Assembly (NCBI GenBank): GCA_029891385.1 | Contig: CM057233.1 | Location: 11,225,460-11,289,459, forward strand | Direction: 5' to 3' | Source of the DNA: Erythroxylum novogranatense | Taxonomy: Eukaryota > Streptophyta > Magnoliopsida > Malpighiales > Erythroxylaceae | DNA: 64,000 bases | Shown: positions 36,473-47,688 of the stretch, piece after piece | How positions within the stretch are numbered: the first letter of the stretch is position 1 | Layout of the letters: each line of letters starts with the position of its first letter | Position numbers and translations under genes: made by a program | Notes under the pieces: generated by a model | What the model saw: only the letters and a program-made list of their open reading frames with translations | The model's database searches: none | Told to the model about the DNA's origin: nothing

Positions 36473-39400
36473 TGTAACATCCCACCCTCAATTGGAAGGG
36501 TAAAATAGTAAATTTGACATAGGATGGAATAGATTTGGAGTGCATAGGACTGTTCATGCATAATAGGATTGGTCCAAAGTCACATTTGTGCACATGAAAT
36601 TACTGTGCATGCATACATGATATTCTCGGTTTGCATGCCTAAGACAATTTTATTGGGATTAACGTGGTTAATGGGTTTAAAAAAATTATTCTGAGTGCGC
36701 CATAAATTGTTTTCTATTTTAAGAGATTTTTAGGAATTTTTCTGGATTTTTCCGGAGAAAATTTTTAGACCGAAAAAAAAATCGCCAATTGGCGAACCGG
36801 TTGAATTTCTACTGTTATTTGATCTTAAAACTCTTGCATATTTTGGTAGGACCCTAAAGTAGACCCTTAAATCATTTAGTAACCGAAATTGTGGGTGTAT
36901 AAGTTAGATATTTATTGGTTAAAGTGATTAAAGTATAATTGTTGAAATCTTTTGACTTTTCTTCATTTCTCCATCAATTGCTAAGTGTCCAAAGGGGTTT
37001 AATGCTTTTGTCTTATGCTTGGCCTTGTAAAGTCGGCAACTCATGGATAAAGGAGTGAAAAAGTTGAATTATTGTTCATGGCTCATCATCATCCGAAACC
37101 TACTTTGAGTTCCTCTTCTCCATCGATTTTTCTTTTGGTTCTAGCTAAATCACTCTTTTCTTCTACCTTTTAACCACTTCCTCTCATGCATGCAAGCTCA
37201 ACCCTCTTACCTCCCTTTGCAAGAAATGATGTCGTGTATGAGTAGGAGAAACTAGGAAGTTGTGAGAGTTGGAGAATTGAGGAGATGGGAGCTTTGACTA
37301 GGTAAGGTTTATGTTAAGTTTTCATTATGTATTTCATGAATCATGGTTATTAGATGCATCCAAAGGGGGTTATTGTTTACTAATCATGAGTTATGATAGT
37401 TAAATGTTATGAAAATGATAGTTTGAATTGTTGGGTTATGTTTGAATATGATTTGAGGAAGTTAGCATGAAAGATGTGTTGTAACTTGGTTTAACTTGAT
37501 TTTGATGGCATATTGATCATTGATTTTACTTGGAAATGAAGAAGTGAGTGCTTCCAATTTTTGTATATTAGCCCTAGTACATGTATGAATGGTATAAGAA
37601 CTGATTTGTGTTCCTTTGGATGTTTAATGATGTGTTAAAGGCATTGGAAATGATAGAAACTAAGATTGGACTAAATCTGGAAATTTAGGGTTTTAATTGA
37701 TTGTACTGTTTTGATCATAACTAAATTTTTAGGAATGAAATTGAGGTGCGGTTTGTGGTCACTTAAACTTTGGGATGTTAGCTACATATTTGTGTGAAAT
37801 AGGTGTTGTCAAATTGTAACTCTAAGAGGTTGAAATATGGGTTGGAAAGTTACTATTTTGACTTAGGTGAACAGTATCCGGATTAATAACCTGATTGTTT
37901 TGATGATTTTTCTAAATTAATTGAGAAGGAACTAGTGAACATGGTCTTCATGAGAGTTGGAGCCTACATTGTTAGCTTTCCAATGCCACTGATTTTGCAA
38001 TTTTTCTATATGTCTATTAGGAGGTATGGACTGATGATTGTTGGCTGTTTTTATGCATTGAATGAAACCTAGCTGGAATGTCAAATTTGGTGTACATTCA
38101 GATTAGAAGGAATTTTTGTAATTTTTGTGCATTGAATTGGTGTTCGAAATCTACTGAAGAGTTTTAGATGACACATTCATCTTGAAAATGGTGTATGGCA
38201 TATAATTTCTGGAAATCAGATGTGGGAGTTATGGATTTTCACAATTTGAACCTACATTGTGATGTTAATTGCTGATTAGGTCAGAAACTTGCATAACAGA
38301 TTTGACACTGTTAGAGGCTGAATTGGAGTCTGGTTATTTCATGAAGAATTGAAGTGTCAGATTTTATCTTTTCAGGGATATAAAGTGTGATTTGTTTGAC
38401 TTGTATAAAGGGAGATATGATTGATAGAAAGTTACTGCTCAAATTGAGTGATTTCAGGGACAGAAACCTAGCGTGAATTATTTGACCTAGTTAGCAAGGG
38501 AATTGAAATTTGGGTTGTTTCATGAAAGTTGTAGATAACATTGTGATCTTGATGAGCATATTTATTGTATAATTTTTGACTGCATAGAATGACAGATAGT
38601 GAATTTCCAATGAGCATTACGTGTTAGGAAGTGAATGTGTGGGCAGTAGCTTACATTGGATGTTTGACACCCTTAGGGGTGAAATTGATTTTTCTAGACT
38701 AAAGGAAACTTGTAGAGGGTTTCATTACCTTTCCAATGAGATATGGTTTTCATTTTTCTGAATTGTGTAGAATAAATTATGATTTATTGAACTTCGGTTA
38801 AAGGAAAGGGAAAAAATAGTAGGAAATAAGGGCAATATATATTTATTAAATGTTGAATTTTGGTTTCCTTCGTGAATAACTTTTCCGTTCGATATTCGAT
38901 TGACCTGATTCTTAAGGCATCGGATTTGTAGAATATTGAATTTCATTTTCTGAGAGATTGGAGATTTTTGGACGGAAAATTGACGTGAGTCCGGGTAAAA
39001 GTCTGTGTAATCACTGTTTTATTGAATTGGGGACCTATAGAGGTCCGATTTGCGTACCGTCAGTGCCAATAGGTTTCTAATTTTTGGATAGATTTTTCTG
39101 ATGAAAAAAATGAGATTAGGGCCGGAAATTCATGAACATGCATATTTTTACCTACATGTGCATCAGTCATTCATTCGGATTGAATCGTTAGTGATAGTTA
39201 CCTTCTCTGATGCTTAGGCACAACTGGAGCGTCGATCGACCCACGTGACAAAGACTTTCCGATAATAGCTTAGAATTAAGATGTGAGTAACCTAGTTGGT
39301 TATCCCGATCTACGTGTTTACTGTGACTTGATTGCCCTACGGGGATTACGTGGATTATATATGGCTTTTATTGACTGTGAATTGGGCATTAGACAACTGT

Positions 39401-40423
39401 TTAATTGGACTGTACATTCGGACTGACCCATGGACTGTGATATATTATATTGACTTCTATTGGGCATGTGCATTCATGCACAAATGCATTAAACTGCTAA
39501 AAGGAAAATTGTGAACCGAGACGCCACTGATACTGAACCGAGCCTAGAGCTCGACATACTGAAACGAGCCTCGAGCTCGAAGGGAGATAATTCTCCCCAG
39601 ACGCGTCTACACTGAATACTGTTTATGCGCTCGGTCACAATACTGTAATAAAACTGAAAAAAAAGAGTCACATATGCATTGCATCATTACTGGACTGAAT
39701 ATCTGAAATGGATAATTATTGTGACTGTTTGACTTCGGTGACTGTATTGTAAATGGATGACTACTGTGCTGTGACTGCTTATACTGACTGTGACTGTCTT
39801 ATTATTCTGTAATTAAATATTGACTGTGACAATTGACTGTGTAATATGAACTATGAATATTGACTGTATTAGTAGTACTAAGACTGTCTTATTACTGTAA
39901 TTTGTTATGTGATGCATGAATTGGGAGAACCATCGATGATGGTTTCTCATTGAGTTCGCAAACTCATCCAAAATTGCAATATATTTTTCAAGATTTGAAA
40001 AGTACCTCGTTCGACGCGGGAGTATGTCTACTGTAGGCAAGTGAAGGATAGAGGTTGGGATCAGTTCGTGTCTGCATTAGTGTCTTACCAAATTGTGTTC
40101 CGCAATCAATGTATAACAATGCTTGGTATTTAGACTAAACCCATTGGGGTGTTATTGTTTTTACACATTGACAATTGCATTATTGTTGCCTGACTGTAAT
40201 GAGTGTTGATTGTTTGTAATAACTGGAAATAGTTTATTGTGCTCATGGGCTTAAATTACTTACTTTTTTTTTACCGTTGTTTTTACCGGGCCAATGAATG
40301 TTATAAAAAAAAAGTATACCAAGTTTTACCGACCGACTGATGTAGTACGCCACCCTCGTGGGGCACGGACTCGGATATCACCAACGATATCGGGTTCGGG
40401 TCACTCGGGAGTGGGGTGTTACA
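36473..40423 (+). mobile_element. Family A LTR 4 (right end of the array)
   Basis: It runs from TGTAACATCCCACCC to GGGGTGTTACA. Candidate donor 1 is at 37302 and the middle exon at 39218-39282. The intron 2 acceptor reads TTTTTCAAG (ends 39992). CTG motifs near 39700-39900 are intact, so this copy is a good reference. Confidence 0.92.
39921..39971 (+). other. Three-way-junction block, family A LTR4
   Basis: Both hairpins are intact. Outer stem TTGGGAGA with TCATCCAA. Confidence 0.65.
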
Positions 40424-40428
40424 TTGGT
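40424..40428. repeat. Right target duplication (TTGGT) of family A array
   Basis: Identical to 4777-4781. CACTA sequence resumes after it. Confidence 0.9.
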
Positions 40429-41311
40429 AATGTTTGGTAATTTAATATTTCATTTACCTTTAGTTAATTAAATTAGTGAACTTTTATTTAGTTCAGAAAT
40501 ATAGACATATTACTTTCAATATCTTTTCATTTAAAAAATCAAAAGTTAAACATAAATTTTTAGTTTACAATCTAACTTGAAATGTTAAATCTAGCAAGGG
40601 ATGCTAAAAGCTCAAAAACCGAAAATGAAAGCCAATATATTGTGATTTTTGTGGGAATAACATTAAAAACATGGGATTATAAAGAACATTAATTTTGGGT
40701 CAATGTCATTAGCGTCAATACCTCTCTCCAAGGAACAAAAGGGAAAAAATGAATTATATTAGTATATGCATATTGGGAAACATATATAGACTCAAACATA
40801 TGTTCTTGTCAAAATTTCCAATGTGATCTAGATGAATTACAAATATGAAACACGAATTTAAAAAAAAAATTAATCAATGTCTAAACGAGATTAAGTGTAA
40901 ACGTAAAAGAGAATCCTAAAAGCTAACAATATAAAATAGCATATTATCGTCATATGAGTCCTAACATATTTAAATCTTCTCTCAATATGAATATCTTTCA
41001 ATCTACTTTCCTTTCATTGATCCAATAAACAAACCAAAATAATAATAATAAATAAAAAAGTAGTCCATTAAACGACTCCCAAGTTCCAACTTCACATTAC
41101 ATCTGCATTAAAAAGAAGCATAAATAACCAAAATAATTAATTTATATAATCAACTAATTTCCATCTTAGTAAAAGATGGAAAAAAAAGTTAACATAATAA
41201 AAAAATAATTAATAAATATGCCAAACTTCTATTAAACACGTTTGGATATGAAAAAACACTTACCAATCAGATTGATTAATAATTTCAGAAAAACTTCTGT
41301 CTGACATCTTT
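40429..41311. other. CACTA non-coding sequence downstream of the TNPA-like gene
   Basis: AT-rich. No ORF, RNA gene or repeat of note was seen. It probably includes the 3' untranslated region of the minus-strand gene. Confidence 0.5.
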
Positions 41312-43474
41312 TCAACACATTTCACCACAGCTTGAACAGTTGTTTTTTTGTAGAGCTAACTCAGCCTTTGTACTCTCCAATTCCTCTTGTGTAGATGCCA
41401 ACTCCTCTTCTAATCGTACTCGATTTGATGATGTCTCGAAAGTAGAACCATGATTAGATTTTTTTTTTAGATAGGCCTTTCGATTTGACATACATAGAAT
41501 TTTCTCCTAGCACTTGGATGCAAATTTGTTCTGCACTCATACGAGCAACATCCTTCGATAAATTTTCTTGTTCTTCTTGCAATTTTTTCATTTCAACCTG
41601 TTATACAAAAATCAGAAAATTTGTTCATATTAAATATAACGATGATACATAATCTAAATGAGATTACAGCAAAGAATCTATATCCAATTTTTTTGCAAAA
41701 GAATCATTCGACTTTACCAATGGAGTTGCACCGGTTGTTCAACGAGATACTTACAGTTATTTCAAAGAAAATAAACATAAAAAATAAAAACATAAAATAG
41801 AAGTTACACAGTTTGCCTCGACCTCTTCATCAGCCCATACCACTTTAGGATTGTAAATTTGAGCATCGTACATATCAATATCGTCCAAATTTTGTAACAT
41901 AGAAATTGTAAATAAAAAATCATTTATATAATTTTTTCAAAAAAGGAAAAATGAATGAAGTAAGTAATTACATGCTCGTATTGATGTGTTGCACGAGATT
42001 TCGTTCCCAATTTGTGATTGTGTTTCATTTTTTTCCTATTGTTGGATTGAGTCACTGAGATTTTCTACAACACATCAAATAGTTTAGAATTATTATAAAA
42101 AATTTCTTAAATAATCTATAAATAAAATTCAAGTGCATTTATTATAAATACTAAATTTAAATAAAATGATAATATATACCTTAAATTTTTCTGTCTCCCA
42201 AAAGTCACACAACCAAAGTCAATCATTAAGACGAATAGAAAGTTTTTCATAAACACTTTGTTTCGCCAACGCCAGACCACCTTCAGCTTTAATTTTTTGA
42301 AAATATCTACGAGCATTAGACCGAAAAGTGGAATATTGCCTAGCAAATGATTTCCATATGCACTGAACAACATGGGGCTCATCCACTTCATAACTTAGCT
42401 TATTCTACATTGAGAAAAATAGAGATATGTGACATTATATTATATCAAAAAAATTAGAACAAAATATTATTAAAGTGAATAGAAAAAAGAAAAAAACTTA
42501 CAACCAACTTTATGAAAAGATCTTCTTTTTTCTCATTTGGAATGTTTGCCCAGCCCTCAACTTGCATTGGGGCTTCCAGTCTAATCAAAACTCCAATCTA
42601 AGTTGCATGTTTAGAACTATACTCCCTGACGGGCTTGTTAATTCCCTTAGGAATAATAATTTTAGGTTTTTCCCCACATTTACGTGTATACTTTTGGGTG
42701 TTTAACCCTCTAGTAAGACCACGACCTCGTTTTCCACTTACCTCATCTTAGTTAAGAAAAAAAATTGAAGTTAATCATTAATTGTTAATAACAACGTACT
42801 AATAAAAATGTAATAAAATTTATTAAATTTAATATTACCATTATTAGCATCAAATATTTTGTCAACAGTCTCCGTCGAGGGATCTATTAAAAAAATCATT
42901 ATGAAATACATAATAATAAGTTCAATATAAAAAGAAATTTTTATTAAATATTACCTCTAACATCTGATCTGATACTCTCATTTGGTGGATTAGGGGTAGA
43001 TTGCCCATCGAACTCTTCCATTGACACTGTAATGGTAAAAATATCAATAGAGTTTTACTTGTAAAAAAAAATATTTAACTTTTAAATATTTAAAAATGGA
43101 AGATAAATTTCCTTGATCTCTATTATTATTATTATGTATCATTGTCTGTCTAGTTCTCGAACTTGAAATGTTTATATTGCTAAAGGTTTTTTTCGAAGGA
43201 AAAGCCACCTTCTTATATTTATTTGACACTACAACATTGAAAATCCAATATTAACATAAACAAGCATACAAAAAAATTACAACTAAAATCAAATTAAAAT
43301 AAAATTATTACCGCCTAAATTTCGGGGTAAAGAATACTCAGTTGGGCCATCATTTGAGTCATTCACTGCTGCCAAAGCATTAGACAACAACAATTTACGT
43401 TTCGGATCGATTGTACTGTTAGCTGTTGTCGTCGCACTTAATAGCTCTTTTTTACGCTTTAGTATTGTACTCAT
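41312..43474 (-). pseudogene. TNPA / Transposase_24-like (Ptta/En/Spm) CACTA gene, broken, multi-exon
   Basis: Reads on the minus strand. Exon 1 (43474 to 43312) begins MSTILKRKKELL and ends at a GT donor. Later pieces read EEFDGQSTPNPPN (about 43000), GKRGRGLTRGLNTQKYTRK with IIIPKGINKPVREYSSKHAT (about 42740-42600), and a segment ending EGWANIPNEKKEDLFIKLV. Then come DEPHVVQCIWKSFARQYSTF ... KQSVYEKLSIRLND (about 42390-42222), LWLCDFWETEKFK, and KISVTQSNNRKKMKHNHKLG followed by TKSRATHQYEH. An acidic exon (DDIDMYDAQIYNPKVVWADEE) and a coiled-coil tail (RLEEELASTQEELESTKAEL) follow. This is the domain order of the plant Ptta/En/Spm family that binds subterminal repeats. Two in-frame stops, TAG at 42598-42600 and TGA at 42219-42221 (expected Trp), break it. 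It is transcribed opposite to the TNP2 gene. Confidence 0.8.
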
Positions 43475-44029
43475 TTTCGATCTTGTAAAAAAATACAACA
43501 GGTATTAACTATCTATTAAATAAGTAGGAATGAATAAGTCGCAAATTTATAGGGTCAGGTTACTTTCCAGAACCTTAATATTTTTAATATAAACATTTCC
43601 TAATTAAGAAAGTTTTAGCAAATTTACAAACAGAAAATTCAATTTTCTAACCCATTAATTATATATATATTGACCATTCAAGCCAAATCAAAACTTTCTC
43701 GATGTCAAAGCAAACAAAATAAAGTTCATGCGTGAATAAGTCAAGTTACTCTTATAATGATGACAACTAAATACACATATGAAACATAAAATCAAATGAC
43801 ATTTGAATAAATTTAAAGTAAAAGATTGAATTAAAAATTTATTAGAGCAAGTACTACTAGTAAATTGTAACTTGTTATTTAATTTAATTTTTAAAACATT
43901 CTTGTTTATAGGAATGTCACAAATAAAATTTTAGTTCTATAAATTTCTAATACACCTGGTGGGACACTCTTACCTCTTACATGTTTCTTTCACTTTAAAA
44001 ATTTTAAAAGTTTAGTTTTCAAAGATATC
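43475..44029. other. CACTA intergenic stretch, no gene seen
   Basis: AT-rich sequence upstream of the TNPA-like gene on the minus strand, so it may hold that gene's promoter. A short AAGTAAAGCTT-type composition bias and a TATATATATA run (43661-43670) are the only notable points. Confidence 0.4.
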
Positions 44030-44760
44030 TTCAAATAATCATATGACTCTCATAATTGTCAAAAATGTTAGAGAAAGCTCCAACATCATCTTTATCCTTA
44101 TTTGCCCCTCTAGTTAAAATGTCAAAATGCTTACTTTCCAGAACCTTAATAACCTCTATATGGGGTTTTAGCCTCTGCTCAATGCTAAAAGTAAGCAGCT
44201 CTGGGTGATTAACAACAAAAGAAATAACCAAGTCATTGAAGTCAGTACCCTAATGGCTCATAGAAACATTGATTTTGTATCCAAGCCCATTTCCTCGACC
44301 TTTGTAAAGTAATGTTAAATAGTCTCTAGTTTAAACAACAAGCAATGAGGATAGTGGATTATACAAGCAACAATCTGCTAGTAATTAATCCCGCAACTCT
44401 TCAAGAATTCGACATTGGGTACCATTGCCTTCCTAAAGTCATGACTAAAAATCCACCTAGAAGACTTCAATAACTTAACGGTTTGCTCAAGTTTTGCACA
44501 AAGAATAGTGGGCATCCTTTCAATAATGCCCTGAATTTGGGTTTTAGAAAACCCAATTTCCTCCATATAAGAAAGTAAAAAATGATAGTTTTATGGGTCT
44601 TTAACATATTTGGTTGTTCAATTTGGGATTTTTAAAGCAAACTCAGGGGAGAATCACTGGTGATGTATCAAGTATTCGCAACCATAATTCTAGGTTGTGA
44701 TCTTTCAAGCAGTGAGGTAGAAAAGAAACACTTAGAGATCAATAAAAGGGTTGCTGCGCC
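44030..44760 (-). pseudogene. Captured mTERF-family gene fragment
   Basis: Minus-strand reading gives MEEIGFSKTQIQGIIERMPT, then SSRWIFSHDFRKAMVPNVEF and LKSCGIN-stop-QIVACIIHYPHC, EEMGLDTKSMF, and after a frameshift VISFVVNHPELLTFSIEQRL and IEVIKVLESKHFD. These are consecutive mTERF repeats from the C-terminal half of a plant mitochondrial/plastid transcription termination factor-like protein. Genes of this family act in organelle gene expression. Stops and a frameshift make it non-functional, and the N-terminal half with transit peptide is absent. Its position between the two CACTA transposase genes indicates capture (transduplication). The exact edges are not visible. Confidence 0.75.
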
Positions 44761-45443
44761 AGCTGCGTGTTGAGGTTCTTAGAAATGTTGATATGAAACT
44801 ACTCCAAACAAATTTGCTCATTTTCAGTTAGGTTATACTGAACTAAGAGAGTCCCAACTGCAATCTATGGATCAGAACATGAAAACAAACGTACCTCGAT
44901 GTTTGTCCGAACAACATCAATATACGATCAGCAAAAATCCATGTGTTGAAGCTTTGTTCTTGTCGTGACTTACCTTTTACCTACAATATCTTCTTGTCTT
45001 TTTCAATTAAAGAAAGAGGAGACACATTCACTACATGACCCTCCTCTGAATACCCTGACCCTTTTCTCTACATACCACCACTTCAAACAAGAAAAGTTCA
45101 TATTTTTCATAATTAGCAATACATCCAAATAACAGGGGAATCAATGAATTATCAATACATTTTTTTTTCATGTGTGCATAGATATGCAAGAGGAAGATAT
45201 ACATACCAAAACAGGGAAATGAAGAGTGTGGGAGAGAAACAGAGATAACAGAGGAACTGAGAGTTGGTGGAGAAAGATCGGGTTGAACAGGGGAACGTGC
45301 ATGTGATTAGGATATAAAAGAATTGAGGTATGAGGTAGAGATAACTAGGGGCACAAAATATACAAAAAAGTGCCAAAATAACAAAATCTAGCACCAAAAT
45401 AAAAATAAAAAGAAGAAAATAGCATTAAGTTCTGTAAACTCTT
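44761..45443. other. Sequence between the captured mTERF and PABN fragments
   Basis: No gene is recognised. Part may be captured intron or flanking DNA of the neighbouring fragments. Confidence 0.4.
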
Positions 45444-46041
45444 CACGTTGCCAACAAACACGGAGCGAGTATCAGCTACCTCCCTATTTGCTTCATTAGC
45501 AGATGCATTGGATGGGTCTGTACATAAACAAGCGATCAACAAAAAACAAACAATATTTAGAATCAAACAAAAGTTTCAAACAAACCTACCAACTTTACCA
45601 TTGGAAAAAAGTTTAAACACGAGGACAATCAAAAGGTATTTCAAGCTGAAATTAGAGTTGAAACATAAGCTATATAGAGGATCATTCCAAAACATAAACA
45701 ATTGATGTGTAACAAAAGGAAAACCAAATTCATTAAACCTTGAACATAACCCATTTCCTTCTCGACCTTAGCTTGCATTTTACGAAGAGCAGCAACTTCT
45801 TCCTCCATCTCCTTCAATCTCTTCTTCATCTCATCCAACTCCTGCACCATAAAGAAGCAGGCCAATTAACACGAAAAACTTATAATCGATTTCAATAATT
45901 AGGGTTGAGGGGAGGGGAGGGGAGGGACCTTAACAACGTCATCATCGGCGGCGGCATGTTGACATCAGCGTTGTTAGGGTCCATATTACTGTTGACGTTG
46001 GGGATCTCTCCGCCGTAGACCTCATGCTCCTCCTCCACCAT
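45444..46041 (-). pseudogene. Captured fragment of a nuclear poly(A)-binding protein (PABN-like) gene, exons 1-3
   Basis: On the minus strand, exon 1 (46041-45929) starts MVEEEHEVYGGEIPN. A GT-AG intron follows (45928-45842). Exon 2 (45841-45739) reads ELDEMKKRLKEMEEEVAALR and then KMQAKVEKEMGYVQ, the coiled coil of plant PABN/PABPN1-like proteins. A second intron ends TACAG, and exon 3 (from 45517) reads DPSNASANEANREVADTRSV then FVGNV, reaching RNP2 of the RRM before homology stops at about 45444. The intact protein binds poly(A) tails in the nucleus. Exon 1 is 113 nt and out of phase by one base, so a frameshift is present. Introns are retained, so the capture was at the DNA level and not via mRNA. 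Confidence 0.88.
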
Positions 46042-46290
46042 CTCTTTTCGTCGTTATTTCAAGCCCTAAACGGTGTGTGGTTTATAATTGGGAGAAGAAA
46101 CTAGAAGTGTGAAGAATCACAAGAAATTCTTCATAAAACCACACTGAATCGAAGCAGATCAAGGATATAGATGAGGAGTCGAAGAAGAAAGAAAAGGAGT
46201 GACTGAAGCCTACGAGAGAGAGAGTCGAGAATGTTCTAATAAGTTGACTGAAGAGTTGTCTAAAACATTTGCATCTCAGACACACGTAAA
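46042..46290 (-). other. Probable captured 5' flank of the PABN-like fragment
   Basis: It lies directly upstream of the start codon on the minus strand and carries the GAGAGAGAG/CTTCTTC-rich composition usual for plant leaders. If promoter sequence was captured, it could drive minus-strand transcription across the mTERF fragment towards the TNPA-like gene. Confidence 0.35.
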
Positions 46291-47540
46291 TAAAGAAAAC
46301 GCAGACGTATTGATGAAATGCTCAGCACATCATAAGCCAGATGAAACGCACAGCATGGAGAATTAAATAAGTCAAAACGCAGCACTTGATTTAAAGGCTT
46401 TTCAAGTAACTCACTTGCATGTATACTTGATGCATACTATACATATACTAGTATGTGTATATACTAATATACTATGGTAATGTACACACATTGCACTATA
46501 CCATACACTACTATATGTATTAGTATATGTATAGTGATATTACCAATTATGACATGTGTAACATAATACACTATGGTAAATACACGTACTAGTGTATGCA
46601 TATATTACTGGTACTATTATGCATGTGGTATGTACCCATTACTTTCCTATTATGCATGTGGTATGTACCCATTACTATACTATTATGCATGCACATGGTA
46701 TGTATTAGTGTATGTATACATTTAGGTATACCTTGGTATTAACTACCATGTACACATGCATTGTACATGTGAATAATCTAGTGAATATAGCCATGTTAAA
46801 CTTGTGTACATGTGTTTTACATAGCTATTACACTAGTATAGTTACATTTATTACATCAATACACTTATAAGTCTATAGAGTTTACATTTTTGTTTTCAAG
46901 TGAGAAAATAAGGAGAATGCTATAATACATTACAGTGGGTACTAGAGAGTTTGATAGAACTCTTGCAGGTGTTCTGTAAACACCCAATCTCTTATATTTT
47001 TTCTCCTTTCTTGATCCTAATAATATCTGGTGTGTGTGTGTGATTGGTCAATGGACGTAGATAGCTTTGTGCTATAGAACCAAGTAATTATTATTATTAT
47101 TATTATTTAAATTATTATTATTATTGATTTAGTGATTTTACTATATATTAGTTTTATTAACAAATGTAATATATTTTATTAAAATGTTTATTTTATTCAC
47201 AAGATTATGAAATTCCTTATTATTATAAACTGTATTTATTTGCTATTATTATTATTATTCGTAAATTTACTAATTAATTTTATTTTCATTATTATAATTA
47301 CTATTAAATATTATTATTAAATTTATTACGAGTATTTATGAAATTTATTATTATTATTATTAAATTCTTTATTATTATTATTATTGTTATTATTATTATT
47401 ATTATTAGTAGTAGTATTATTATTACTATTATTATTATTATTATTATTCATAAATTTACTAATTAATTTTTTCTATTATTATAATTATTGCTAAATATTA
47501 TTATTAAATTTATTGTGCAGTATTTATAAAATTTATTATT
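46291..47540. other. AT-rich low-complexity region in the CACTA
   Basis: Many short repeats of the ACTAGTATGTGTATATA type (46430-46860) and interrupted ATT/TTA runs (47080-47460). No gene. Confidence 0.6.
46617..46714 (+). repeat. 33-bp tandem repeat, about three copies
   Basis: The phrase TTATGCATGTGGTATGTACC starts at 46617 and 46650, with a diverged third copy at 46683. Confidence 0.8.
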
Positions 47541-47549
47541 ATTATTAAA

Positions 47550-47688
<139 letters not shown>

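Larger units (their letters stand above)
4782..40423 (+). mobile_element. Tandem array of family A LTR retrotransposons (LTR-I-LTR-I-LTR-I-LTR)
   Basis: Four LTRs (3938, 3920, 3927 and 3951 bp) alternate with three internal regions (3744 bp; about 3696 bp when its insertion is removed; 3701 bp), all in the same direction. Adjacent units share LTRs. The only 5-bp duplication, TTGGT, is at the outer ends, so the 35.6 kb behaves as one insertion. LTR ends are TGTAACATCCCACCC and GGGGTGTTACA, forming an imperfect inverted repeat. PBS sites resemble the initiator tRNA-Met complement and PPTs are present. No gag, protease, RT or integrase is recognisable in any internal copy, as in large retrotransposon derivatives (LARDs). 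The PBS, PPT and LTR ends match Tekay/Del-type gypsy elements. Confidence 0.92.
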
